A stretch of 64,000 nucleotides of DNA from Varroa destructor. Lineage: Eukaryota; Arthropoda; Arachnida; Mesostigmata; Varroidae. Both the position numbers and the translations under genes were made by a program. The notes beneath the pieces are model-generated. The model was not told the origin of the DNA. It was given only the letters and a program-made list of their open reading frames with translations, and ran no database searches. This document shows, in pieces, positions 24,683-34,700 of the stretch. How positions within the stretch are numbered: position 1 is the first letter of the stretch; the number at the start of each line of letters is the position of its first letter. The stretch is taken from assembly GCF_002443255.2 (NCBI RefSeq), contig NW_019211457.1, positions 16,354,374-16,418,373 of the forward strand, read 5' to 3'.

Positions 24683-25620
24683 GGTCTGAAAAGTTTTCGG
24701 TCTCAGCATAAAGGTACTATTACTCGTCAATAATATTGTGGTAGTGGTGGCTGACATTGAACGACTGCGAGCCGTTGTTGAACGGTCGTGTTCGCGCCAG
24801 ACGACGTTAATGATCTATCGAAAATCAACCCGCCATTGAAAACCCGAATTTAAAAGGTATCACCCAACTTAAAACCCAGATGGACATTCTGCATTAGTGT
24901 TTGTCCTCGTAAAATGTCGGGCAACAATTTAAAAGACAACCTGATTAGCTGAATGATCACGATGAACTTGTGGGGCAAGCGAAAACTTCAACAACTATAA
25001 ACGGCATCGGAAAACTTTAGCTGTGATCCCAGACGAACGTCGAATAGAGATTAGTGGCGTCGTAAAGGTTGCGACGTTCCGAAAAAAACGTGTTCATCAG
25101 ATACTGACCATGAAAAAACTCATTCCTATACGCCCAAAGGCAAAGTACAGTTAAAACAGTCGAGTTCAGAGAACTTCGAGGAGACAAAGGCAGCTTCATC
25201 CGCCGGAAAAAATTCTTCATGAAGATAGTTATGAAGTTGTGTTAATCGAATAATCGGAAAAAAGCGAAACAATAACGAATTCCTAATCGGACAAGCGAAG
25301 GACAAAAAATGCGGAAAAACGGTCGTATTTAAAAAAAATAAATAAAGTGCTATCCAACCAAGATGGCGCTAGGCTAACACTTTAATGGTTGCCATGGTAA
25401 AAATTTACCAGTCGAGATCCATCCACTTTATTCATCAGATTTGGACATTTCTGGCGACTTTTCCTGCTTTCTGCTTGCCAGGCTCAAAGGTAAACTTCAA
25501 CAGCAGATAGTTGCATCGAATGAAGGGCCTGTCACATTCACAAATCCGTACCGTGCAGGCCAAAATGCCAACTGTTACTAAAAGGACATATTAAAAGGAT
25601 GGAAGCATTGTTCAGATTAG
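24683..25620 (+). mobile_element. Decayed mariner-type DNA transposon (irritans-like)
   Basis: The left end, GGTCTGAAAAGTTTTCGGTC at about 24685, resembles the terminal inverted repeats of irritans-group mariners. The body then shows transposase pieces in shifting plus-strand frames: QDGARLT near 25359 (family QDNARPHT, second catalytic Asp), LMVAMVKIYQ at about 25382-25411, then PLYSSDLDISGDFSCF at about 25424-25471 (family HPPYSPDLAPSDF, with the third catalytic Asp still present), then LARLKGK, and RWKHC near 25600, matching the C-terminal WxKC motif. Several frameshifts and stops separate the pieces, so no functional transposase is possible. The right inverted repeat was not found; the 3' end is lost or diverged. 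Confidence 0.8.
25355..25615 (+). pseudogene. Mariner transposase remnant (D,D34D family)
   Basis: This is the best-preserved part of the mariner relic. In intact elements the enzyme cuts and pastes the transposon at TA sites in the nucleus, using three Asp residues. Two of the three motif regions are visible here (QDGARLT and YSSDLDISGDF). The segment between them changes frame twice, and a TAA follows the first motif in its own frame. The upstream half (24.75-25.3 kb) should hold the DNA-binding region and first Asp motif but is too decayed for me to place. It is clearly a dead copy. Confidence 0.75.
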
Positions 25621-25930
25621 TTATAGTACTCTTTATTTATATATATATACAAGTAATTCATTGTCGGAAATGTGTCAATAATGTCCGCTACTGATACTGA
25701 TCGATACTTTTTTCTTGTAGATACTCTTGATCTAGTTCTTCTCATGAAGTTCGTCTGATTTTTTTTTTTTTCGTTCACAGTGCTTTCTCTGACCTTTTCA
25801 GTCTGATCCATAATAACTCAAATAAAGGTTAACATCTAAGGCTGTATTTCCGTGTGATCAAGTAGAGGCAACGAATATAATTGCTGATGCTCATCTCTAC
25901 GTCACTGGGGATTTCATCGCTTAGCGACTT

Positions 25931-25982
25931 CACTGATGTTGTAAAAGGTGAACGCAGGCGTCCACCTTTTACAGCATCAGTG
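25931..25982. repeat. Near-perfect 52-base palindrome (hairpin)
   Basis: The left arm CACTGATGTTGTAAAAGGTG (25931-25950) pairs with CACCTTTTACAGCATCAGTG (25963-25982): 19 Watson-Crick pairs of 20, the remaining one a G-U wobble in RNA. The inner bases ACGC and GCGT pair as well across one A-C mismatch, leaving a minimal loop. The outer TTCAC and GTGAA can extend it with a two-base bulge. The size and near-complete pairing resemble a hairpin RNA precursor or a foldback element end. No known microRNA was recognised. Confidence 0.9.
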
Positions 25983-26089
25983 TGAATTGGCCAATGTCCA
26001 CAAACCCTCACAACTGAACAATGATACACAGTTATAGTAAATAAATGTATCGTTATTATGTAATTTCACATAGGTACATCGAGGAACGT

Positions 26090-26350
26090 TTTTTTTGTCG
26101 ATCAACCCGTAATCTCTTCGAGTATTGAAACGGTCAACAAGTGCTGGCAGATTATGTTGTGGTTTATGAAGCCAACAGTTTGAACGCTACAGATCATCGT
26201 CAGCTGGCACTCGCAATATCCGTTCCCGACTCGTGCCATCCTAGTATACCTCTAAAAAAAAAACCGTATCTGCAAGGAGAAAAGCTACGAACTCTGAACG
26301 GCTTCGTAACGGCCGGCCATTTGAGCTGCTTGCGCACGTTCGATAAATAG
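26090..26350 (+). mobile_element. Fragment of a LINE endonuclease region
   Basis: The plus-strand frame at 26141-26350 contains ADYVVVYEANSLNATDH followed by RQLALAI. This matches the end of the apurinic-type endonuclease domain of non-LTR retrotransposons, where a V-x-(D/E)-SLN segment leads into the conserved (S/T)DHxP(L/I) motif with the catalytic His. The Pro of that motif is replaced (DHRQL). Upstream endonuclease motifs and a downstream reverse transcriptase were not found, so this is a short 5'- and 3'-truncated relic or a chance similarity around one motif. Confidence 0.4.
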
Positions 26351-27415
26351 GCAATATGATTACCCAGCAACAATTGATTCTAATCGACGTTAGTCTGCGT
26401 ATCTTTTAACTCTAGACCGACTGTGAAGAGAACTGGGTTATTACGAAACTTATTATGAAATAATAAGCTACCCTTCTAGATGTTTACTAACTGATAGAAG
26501 AAATTGACTGTCGTCAGAACTGTGTCTGGAAAACAGCGGACGATGTTGTTCCTTTTTCTCGCCATCAGCCAGACTAGCGACGACATGTTAGGGATGACAT
26601 TTGGCAAAATAGACGAAAAGGTACAACTTGTTAACAATGTATGCCTAGAATATTGCGCATACAAACTGCTCGGGCAGCTGTGACACCTTATGGGAGAAGA
26701 AGCAAGAAATAACCGCTCCGAAAGATCATTTCTGGTCCTCATTCTGCATAATTCATATTCAGACAGTTTTTTTTTAGCAGTTGTTTTTAGGTTAAAATTT
26801 AAGAAAAACATCGAGAAAAGCGAGAGCGGTTAACTGTCAAGCTTCGATTAAGGTCGGTCCGGCGATCGGAGATTTGTCCAGCCAGAGCTTGGTGTTATCT
26901 AAGAAACGATTTTCCGGGTTGCTTTCGTTTTGTTTTACGTTTAATTTAGCTGTAAGTAATCCATTTATGGATTTACGCAACAGACGATGAAAATCACTTG
27001 AAGCGGACATGCCAAGTACCAAACTTGCCCGACTCGTGACTAAAAATGTTTGATACAACACGAAAAGTTCTGTTAGGACGCGTCAAACTTGGGTGATTCC
27101 GAAATCTAAGAGTACCCAACCATCTCGTGAAAAAATAACGATAACGGAACTTCCTCGTCCCAGTCCTGAGCGATTGGAGCCTTCATTTTCACGTAATTAA
27201 TTCGCATTTCATGAAAAGCAGCTTTTAATGCTGTAACATTGAACTACTATATTGTTGCGCCATGATATGGTTATGGCCTACGTTTACCGATCGATTACTA
27301 ACTATTATTATTATACATAAATGGTAATCGCACGTGCAAGACGATGTCCGACACGTTCCCCAGCTCTTTGATCATAGTGCCGGGACGTTTTTAATTCCCT
27401 TTTTTTTAATTGCAG
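26351..27415. other. Non-coding tract
   Basis: Opposed frames at 26476-26811 (minus) and the matching plus-strand frame are both open but without a recognisable domain. A short frame at 26837-27061 (minus) is likewise unsupported. Short AT-rich runs only. Confidence 0.5.
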
Positions 27416-27497
27416 CGTCCGCCCGAAACCCGGCCAGTCGAACAATCGGTACATTGATATACCAATTGAACGAATTATAAACTTGTTTCTCCCATGA
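27416..27497 (+). CDS. Possible terminal exon, unrecognised
   Basis: A very strong acceptor (CCCTTTTTTTTAATTGCAG) is followed, after one split-codon base, by 26 open codons ending in TGA at 27495-27497. The peptide contains PGQSNNRYIDIPIERIINLF. An AATAAA signal lies about 245 bases downstream (27742), a plausible 3' untranslated length. No upstream partner exon was identified and the peptide is too short to classify. Confidence 0.28.
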
Positions 27498-27499
27498 CG

Positions 27500-27710
27500 T
27501 CAAGAAAAGCCAGAGGCCAAAACGCGGGGGGAGTGGCGTTGCATGGTGTAGATCGCGCTGTAAACTACTACCGCCAGCGTCGCTGCCTATAGCGGGGCGC
27601 CGCCGCTCAAGACGCTAAACTGCCCCAGGGCATCTGAACGGTTGGCGGCGATTGTAATCGGAGCTGTCGGATTGTATCCGGCGGCGGCGGCGGAGGCGCG
27701 AAAGCTCGTT
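27500..27710. other. GC-rich island with GGC run
   Basis: This stretch has unusually high G+C with many CpG dinucleotides and a GGC run at 27680-27695. Candidate promoter or CpG-rich regulatory island, or the 3' untranslated region of the preceding candidate exon. No open frame of note. Confidence 0.4.
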
Positions 27711-28576
27711 TTTTGAAACAAGTTGTGTCCGGCCAGGAGCGAAATAAAAAAAATTAAAAATGGAACTTTGTTTTTTACAAGTTTATCTATTCAAACGTAC
27801 ATGTTTGATACGATAGTGGGTGGGCAACGTTAGCTAAGGTATCGTTCATTCACTAACGGAACAACGGAAAATAATTTGGTTCTGAAGCTTTTTTTCTCCC
27901 ATCGATATAATTATAGCATCTGATAAATTCAACAACGCCGCTGACCGAATGGTATAACGTATCCAGTAAGAAAGACATATGGGTAGAATTGCATTATACT
28001 TACTATTTGATCTATATCCTCCAAAACAGAAAAAAAAGCATATTGGCATAGTATTTAAGTAAAGAATCGTTATGCCCGTACATGTTCCGTGTAGTCCACC
28101 TGGATAAAGAATCGTATCAAAGTTACTTTGCTTGCTGATTAAGACAAATATACATTTGACGAAAGTTGACCGTTACAGATAACCCGCAATGGGAATCATC
28201 TAGCCAGATGCACACACGTACAACGGCCACTATCACCGTGACCATTTTCGTCGATATATTCGTATGCATAGCTTTCCGCGTCTGTCGCGCCGATCGGTGT
28301 GTGAGTATGTTTAAGGATTGCACGAGACACAAGCAATCGTCCCCTGTCATCGCTAAAAACCGTCTCAGACGGCTGGCGTTACTATGCGCGTTTTGCGTCT
28401 CCTTATGGCTACTCTGTTGCACGGAACGTACGCAGAAGGTATTCATGAAGGGGATTTTTCAATTTTACTGCTATTCCTCACCAGCAGCAGCAGCAGCAGC
28501 AGCCGCCGCAGTTGCAACGGTTTGTATAGATTTCGACCCTGCGTTTCCTGCTGCTAGATGCATGGCAGCGCCTAAC
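27711..28576. other. Non-coding tract ending in (CAG)n
   Basis: AT-rich to about 28.1 kb, then overlapping frames on both strands to 28.58 kb. A CAG run at 28482-28503 encodes the poly-Ala seen in one plus-strand frame. If the minus-strand exon at 28577 is real, this is its downstream intron. Confidence 0.5.
28482..28503. repeat. (CAG)n microsatellite
   Basis: Seven CAG triplets, followed by GCCGCCGCA. It accounts for a poly-Ala run in one plus-strand frame and a poly-Cys run on the minus strand, neither of which should be taken as coding evidence. Confidence 0.9.
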
Positions 28577-28963
28577 CTGTAGAGTGTTGCGTTGTCCATT
28601 GTCATCGATACGCGTAGACGTGTCACGGACCGATTCTGCGTCCCGATTCAGTTTTGCAAGGGCGAAGCCATAGCGTTGATCGAGACTCGGCGCACAGCGT
28701 GACGCTACTGCACTGCTGATGTCCGATATGTTTGTCAATGAATGAGACCTGTACAACGACGATTTGGGCTGGCGCTGCCGTCGCCAGCTGCCGTCCGTTG
28801 GCGGAACGACGAACGTGCGTGTCAGTATCTCGAAATAGCGGAGCAACGATAATCGCCACATAACGGAACAAGGCATCGAGGTCCTTGGGTCGACGACAAA
28901 TATGAGAAGGTTTTCAGCAAAAATTGTTATTGAAAATAGTTCGAGCCTATTTGTTTGCAGTGG
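28577..28963 (-). CDS. Candidate 387-base exon, unrecognised protein
   Basis: On the minus strand an acceptor (GAGCTGCTCTCTACTCAG) and a donor (CTCTACAG|GTTAGG) enclose exactly 129 codons in phase 0-0 without a stop. The peptide starts PLQTNRLELFSITIFAENL, has a hydrophobic first third (ENLLIFVVDP, SVMWRLSLLRYF), and then a polar region with SSLYRSHSLTNISDISSAV and a basic/acidic tail (RDAESVRDTSTRIDDNGQ). Composition and codon use (many GAC, CGC, ATC) look like coding sequence. No family could be named. It may be part of the same minus-strand gene as the exons at 20-21.6 kb, but no link is proven. Confidence 0.42.
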
Positions 28964-29577
28964 CTGAGTAGAGAGCAGCTCGTATTCCAAATACCTTTTC
29001 TAACCTAAAACGCAAATAAATATATTTGTAATAACAGGCAAAAATGGGTAGAGATATTTTGTTCTACGTACAGCAGAAACAACTGTTACGGCGATATGTT
29101 ATGCTGGACCGCTGCGCATTAGAGACCACAGACGTGTCCTTTCCGTAATTCAATACGATGACATGAATTACGGAAAACCAACGACACAAGCTGGTATGAT
29201 TCTTGTCGAGTTTTTAAGTTTATGCCGTAACTAACGGCACTTAGCGCGTGCGTCCATCTTGTCAAACTACTGACTCAGGATCTCGTCGTCGCCCGTCGAC
29301 ACCCATCAACTATAAGCACCCATGTGTCCGACACATGTATGCAACGCTAAACGTTAAGACACAATTTTTCAACTGGGTCGGCCCCCAATTTTTAATAGAA
29401 CATACCACTTCCTTTTTCAATTCATCGAATTTGTTAAGTTTTTTTTTGACCAGCATGTCCCATTCTTTTGAAAGGCACTAACAAATGGGTTGAAAGAACA
29501 TTCAAATGCTTCTATAGATTGAATTTTAAAGGAAAAGCATGTTTTTGCAGATACGTATCCTTGATGAGTTGATGGAC
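28964..29577. other. Non-coding tract with a hairpin
   Basis: Holds the inverted repeat at 29140-29176. A short plus-strand frame at 29248-29481 has no support. A pyrimidine-rich acceptor-like TGTTTTTGCAG ends at 29550 just before the next candidate, but its frame carries a stop. Confidence 0.5.
29140..29176. repeat. 12-bp inverted repeat
   Basis: TTTCCGTAATTC (29140-29151) and GAATTACGGAAA (29165-29176) form a perfect 12-bp stem around a 13-base loop. Flanking GTGTC and GACAC can add five pairs beyond a small asymmetric bulge. It could be the relic of a short inverted-repeat transposon or a structured RNA; no target duplication was seen. Confidence 0.85.
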
Positions 29578-29578
29578 C

Positions 29579-29962
29579 ATGTCGATGCGGTTGGGGGAAA
29601 AGTTCGTTTTCAATATTGCATCTGTAGAGTATAATATGTTTGATAGATTCATGGCAATGCTTTGCAGCGCCTATGATGAAATCTTCGAAGTGCGCTGTCG
29701 CATCGTAAGACCGAAGGCGTTTCTGCTTACTTACATGGATTACGGAGCGCAGACCGCGCGTTATTTAGATATCAACCGCAGGACGTTTGTTAGGGATGAA
29801 CATATAAGCAGGCCGAGAGTTGATTTAGGCCACTCATCGGCAGTTGAACCGCCAGCCAACTCCGACACCCACAAATATAAAATAATAATAATAATGCTTC
29901 TTCTGCGATTTGCATCTGTGGTCCCTTATCGCCTACGTGACTCTAGTGCTGACGAGATGTGA
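29579..29962 (+). CDS. Open frame with Tudor-like segment, uncertain
   Basis: A 127-codon plus-strand frame. Residues 29-60 read LCSAYDEIFEVRCRIV and then KAFLLTYMDYGAQTARYLDI, resembling the Tudor pattern C-A-x-Y-x-(E/D)...Y-R-A-x-V...V-x-F-x-DYGN-x-E-x-V-x-x-x-x-(L/I)-R. Tudor domains bind methylated arginine or lysine, often in germline RNA granules. The acceptor is best placed at about 29621 (TTGCATCTGTAG) and a donor is not obvious; a GTAAGA at 29706 lies inside the motif. The last third (poly-Ile from AATAAT repeats) is probably not coding. The match is partial, with Asn of DYGN replaced by Ala. Confidence 0.28.
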   Translation: MSMRLGEKFVFNIASVEYNMFDRFMAMLCSAYDEIFEVRCRIVRPKAFLLTYMDYGAQTARYLDINRRTFVRDEHISRPRVDLGHSSAVEPPANSDTHKYKIIIIMLLLRFASVVPYRLRDSSADEM

Positions 29963-30285
29963 TTGCGGGATTCCTCCGCTTGTTGTTGTTGTTGTTGTTA
30001 TCAAGTTTTGCGGCGGTAGAATTCGAATTTTTTTACTTCTCCCCTGTTAGCAAAGCTATCCATTTATCAGTCCGTCCGTTATTCGGTTTGTTCGTCCACA
30101 CCCAACACTAACGGTGATATATGCCCTAATCCGACAGATATATACATTCGAAGCATATGCAGACGCATATAGCAGTTGGGTCTGTGAGAAATCAATCGAC
30201 GACGAAAGAGCGGTACGGATGATGTCGAAGTGGACCTTTCAAGTCGTATTCAAGGCGTTTGTTAGTTGTGGTCCTGGCGGCGGCA

Positions 30286-30324
<39 letters not shown>

Positions 30325-31687
30325 ATAAACGTCAACAAAATCCACTGAAAACAACTGCAACAAAAGAGGATACCAGTCAATAAGATGGCGAAACGGGAGA
30401 TTTGTGAAAGCAACCCCTGTCGTACACGTTAACCGACAATGTTACAATGAAATTAATAGCGAATTGAACTACTTAGATGCTGGGGTGCTAGCGATATACA
30501 TGTCATGTGAGGGGCTAGCTGAGGTGGTGAGGTATGAATGGCGATCCTAGCAAGGAACTGGGGACTTTTCGACGATGCCGTTTAGGGATATCATTGTTTC
30601 TTTCCTTCTTTTAGCTTGATTCGAGTCCACATTAAATTCAGTTGAAACGGGGATTCATTAAAATTCTTTGGCCGGTTTGAAGTTCAATAAAGCTATTCTC
30701 TAAATAAATATTTTGAAATGTTACAACGTGGACATATTTATTTCCTGTGAATTTTTGTTTCAAATAATCGTGTTCTCATACACTGGAAAGACCTCTCGAA
30801 AAGCTCGAACAACATTATACCTGTAGTAATTCGTTACGTAACCTGTCGTTTTAAACGACAAGCGATGAGTCGGCTTTTGAACTGGGGGCATCGAATAACG
30901 TATCTGAAACATACACACATTGAAACAAACACAATTTTTGGTCGTTCTGACTTATGCTGGTACTGTTTAATATGTGACATTGCTTTTAGCATGAGTCTTC
31001 GAACGGCGTTGATCTTCTATCACTGAGTTAAGTGAACCTAATTTTGAAATAGCCGATTTTTTGCTGATTCATGCTATTCTAGCCTTTTGCCGTTAATGTA
31101 CAGTAAGTAATCAAGGTAGCCATTGTGCCTAACACCAAAGAGAAGTTGGTACAAAGCGTATCGAAACGTATTTCTAGTCGTGAACTATGTCAACAAAGGT
31201 TGGCTTATCAGCCAATTTCATCGGCCTCGATGTTACCGTTTCTATTCTCAATTGCATAATATTACATACCTAAGCCTATTTTTATCAATGTCTGTTATAG
31301 TCAGCCGTTCGCCTCGCGTTTGATCGGACACTGCTCAGGCTTTTACCGTGACCGTCGTGACGAGTTCTAGATAAAGCTGCTACTAGTCCAATGCGGTACT
31401 GTGACCGCGAAATCTGTGGCTGCCGTCAAGGCTCAGTAAAGGTGACACAAGGAATTGAGCCATTCGGGGGGTTGGCCAAGTTCGAACTATTTAGTTTGTT
31501 AATTCTACTGAACTTCGTAGGCGTCAGTTGGAACCCAGCCATTCAGGCAGACACATTAGCCCATGCGTCGATAATTCAACTCTACATTATGCTACGCAGA
31601 GTGACGAAACGGTCGTCAATCAGTGGACTCATTAATGAAAACGTAGTATTAACGTTTGTGATCAGTACGGTTTTTTTTTATGTCTTT
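29963..31687. other. Non-coding tract with (GTT)n and (GGC)n
   Basis: GTT run at 29981-29999 and GGC run at 30276-30322. The latter creates a poly-Gly/poly-Ala tail in short frames on the two strands. Overlapping frames at 31.1-31.7 kb show no motif. A TGTCGTTT/AAACGACA mini-inverted repeat lies near 30844-30860. Confidence 0.5.
30276..30322. repeat. (GGC)n microsatellite
   Basis: About fifteen GGC units with one CAG interruption near the start. Trinucleotide repeats can be tolerated in coding sequence, and the plus frame here continues through poly-Gly, but the flanking frame has no recognisable domain and no splice support. Confidence 0.9.
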
Positions 31688-31740
31688 CGTTAGCGTATCA
31701 GAAAATATACGCCAAACTGCTGATACAAGAGTGACTAACG
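31688..31740. repeat. Nested inverted repeat
   Basis: CGTTAG (31688-31693) pairs with CTAACG (31735-31740), and inside it GTATCAG (31695-31701) pairs with CTGATAC (31720-31726). This gives a 13-bp interrupted stem with an asymmetric internal loop. Possible structured RNA or inverted-repeat relic. Confidence 0.75.
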
Positions 31741-34700
31741 TTTACCCGTGATGGCGCAGCGGGCGTAATAAATTTAGGCACACGTACTGATCTGAGTTGA
31801 AAACTCGACGCAGATACTTCGCTTTGTCGTGGGAACCGGTAGTGTGAAGCCACGCTTACCTAGGGCAGTAGCGAACGATAGAACTTAAAACAGGTGACTA
31901 ACTGACTGATATGTTACAAATGCGCTCGACAAAGGCCGAGAGATTATCTTGTGTAGTCTAAATTGGGTCTGTCTAGAATGGACCTAAAAAAGGATTCGAG
32001 CACCACTAGAAATATTATGAGGCCATTCCTATTTTTGACCATTTAGTTGTTGAAAAGCACCTGTACAAATAGGCTGTTTTTATGTAGCCTCTATATATTG
32101 CATAAGACGCTCATTTTACTAGCATACGAACGCCGTCGATCGAGCAACATAAATTTCAGTATTATGGAAGACCGACAGCTCTCTGGTTGCACTTACAGAG
32201 TCTGCTAACGGCCTTCACGAGTCGCAAAAGGTTCACTGGAAGCTGCAGAAAATTGAAAGAGATTACCGCTATAGTTAGCATTGCAATGCTGAACTTTATT
32301 GAGAGACGAGTTACGGCAAATTTTTCTCTCGTGGCCAATTTCTCTATGGTTTTTCTGTTGTGGCAGCCTGACAAGGACGCTCGTTTTCTCTCTCAATGTC
32401 AATGTATGTAAAGGACACTTGAAATGTACATACAGCTTGTATGATTATAATATTAGGCTTACTTACATATAATTAGTATTTGAATTATGCAAGAATCTAC
32501 ATCAAATGTAGACAGCTCGTTCAAGAAACGACCGGGGGTCCTTTATACGACCCCTTCATTCCACCCATCTGTTTGGAAGACCCTCTGTACGCTTTATACG
32601 GATGGCCTCGATACGGAAGCCCTTTTTTCACTTGCCCTGTAAATTCAGATCTGCCGATTTATTGCGACAAATAATTTGAGTATCTTCTGAAGGTAGCAAT
32701 CAATTTTGTTTGAAAACCGTGTATTCTGTTCATATTTTTTCAGGTCTGATTGGTTAAATGGCATCTACTATAGCTAAAATGTACCTTTCCATCTATTTTC
32801 TAGTGCCAAACTCACCAGTCGGTTGTCTTACACGAGCCTAAACTAACCGTTGCAAATTTCCAATACTTTCTCTTAGTTCGATATCGTTTGTCGTTTTGAA
32901 ACGTTGTCTCTGGACAGTGTAAACAATTCCATCCGTTTCCGATTTCTTTTGTACCGGTCATATGTTGCGAACACGGATTTCTATGAGATCCCCTGCTATT
33001 ATGATGTCTCCGTTATATTTGTGTACTAGCAGTGGCGATTTAAAACATAACATAACCGGTAGTTTGGTAAATTGGTTTGCTTGACAAAAACGTTCCCCGT
33101 GTAGAAGCAATCGTATGAAAGAACGTATCGTGGTAATTCTGTACCCTGAAAATTAAAACTATTTCAAGTTGACACGCGCCAGGTTTTTATCTTTCATTAG
33201 TATCCGCCTCTGCTACCGATTGTCTGTTATCTTCAAGCATTCGCTTTGTGCACGTTCCACTCTTCAACTTACCTTAACTTCTATGAGAACTATAATGAAA
33301 TGCAATACGACTCAAAAGTTTTGCCCATCGAACGAACGCGGTTGTTTTGATTTTTTGGAAAAAAATTCACTAAAAACACTAATCGCATTATTTAGATTCA
33401 ATTTTTCGATCTGAAGCTGGTCGTCTAGTTCACCAAAAATCAGGCTAACGCGATAATCGTACGCAGCGCGACACGGTTAATGATGAATTTAAAACAACGC
33501 AACATAATAAGAATAATTAGTTTCACCCTGCCTCTGTATTAGATAATTATTACCATTATGGGTTTCATTTTTGAATCTAGAAGTGAGTTGGAAGACGAGG
33601 TTCTTTCTTCATGCATTATTGACTGTGTGATTCCATCCCACACGAAAGCCAACATGGTATGCCCTGTTCAGTTTTGTACATCGATTTGTACGTATAATTT
33701 GTATAATTTTTGTATCATCTCTTATTGTAACTAACTCGACCCCACCGGCAAAAACAGATCAGACTGGCCAATCCGAAGAGCCGGACCTCCATTTTTACTG
33801 TCTTAATAGTAACATTAGATAGATTCATATCAACGAAGAGTAGTTTATTGGTTACCCATTTCGTCGACGTTCCCTCTATTGCTGATGACTGTATAATGTG
33901 AAATGCCACACTTACAAACAAAAGCATGTAACAAACCGCAGTAGCAACGAACCGAAGAAGCCAAGCCAACGAGACCAACCAACAAAATCAATGAAATCGG
34001 CGAATCCGATTCCGCCATTATTTCGGCGGCGGCGGCGGCGGCAGCAGCCGCAGCGGTCGCCGTACCGCGATAGAGGAAACGCGCAGCGTACCATTGAAGC
34101 CCGTTGTCTTTCCTAGAGCTAGCGTTTTGAACACAGCTCAAGTTGTGACGGTGGCCGGCGAGTTTGCAGTTACTACGGGAACTTCTTTCGTTTCGTCGAT
34201 CTTCGCTTGGCAAAAAAACAGCCGAGAAAAGACAAACCAGCAGGAGAAGCAACTTAAGGCCGAAGGCCTGGCAAACGGCGACGGGTAGAGCCAGCGGTCG
34301 AGAATAGGAAAGAACAAAATTATTCGAAATTATTTCAAATGCAATTGCCATCAGAAATGGACTGATGACGATACGGACTTCGCTTCGACCAGCCTCGCTA
34401 GCGGAGCGGGGCCAAGCTAAATGAAGCCGCCGTCAATGGCAGTGTTCCATACACGAGAGCGCGTCGAGCGTTCGAAATGGAACGAAGAGAAAGCACGATC
34501 GAGCAGATGACGATCGTGCGGAATGCATATACTTATGATTTGTGACCCAGCTCTCTATCTGTCTGTTTGTGTCAATGACTATTTGACTATTCGTGGGACA
34601 CAAAGCAGCGATTTCTGCTCTCGATAGCGGCGGCGTTGGTTTTTCTCTACGTGTACAACGGGAGAAATGTTCCTGACGTTAAAGGCGACTGCTTCAGCTG

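Noticed and set aside
24434..24757. 107-codon Tyr/Ile-rich frame
   Set aside because: Translation of the TATG microsatellite only.
33845..34351. 168-codon minus-strand frame
   Set aside because: Runs through a GGC tract (poly-Ala) in a GC-rich island, with other open frames on both strands over the same bases and no domain.
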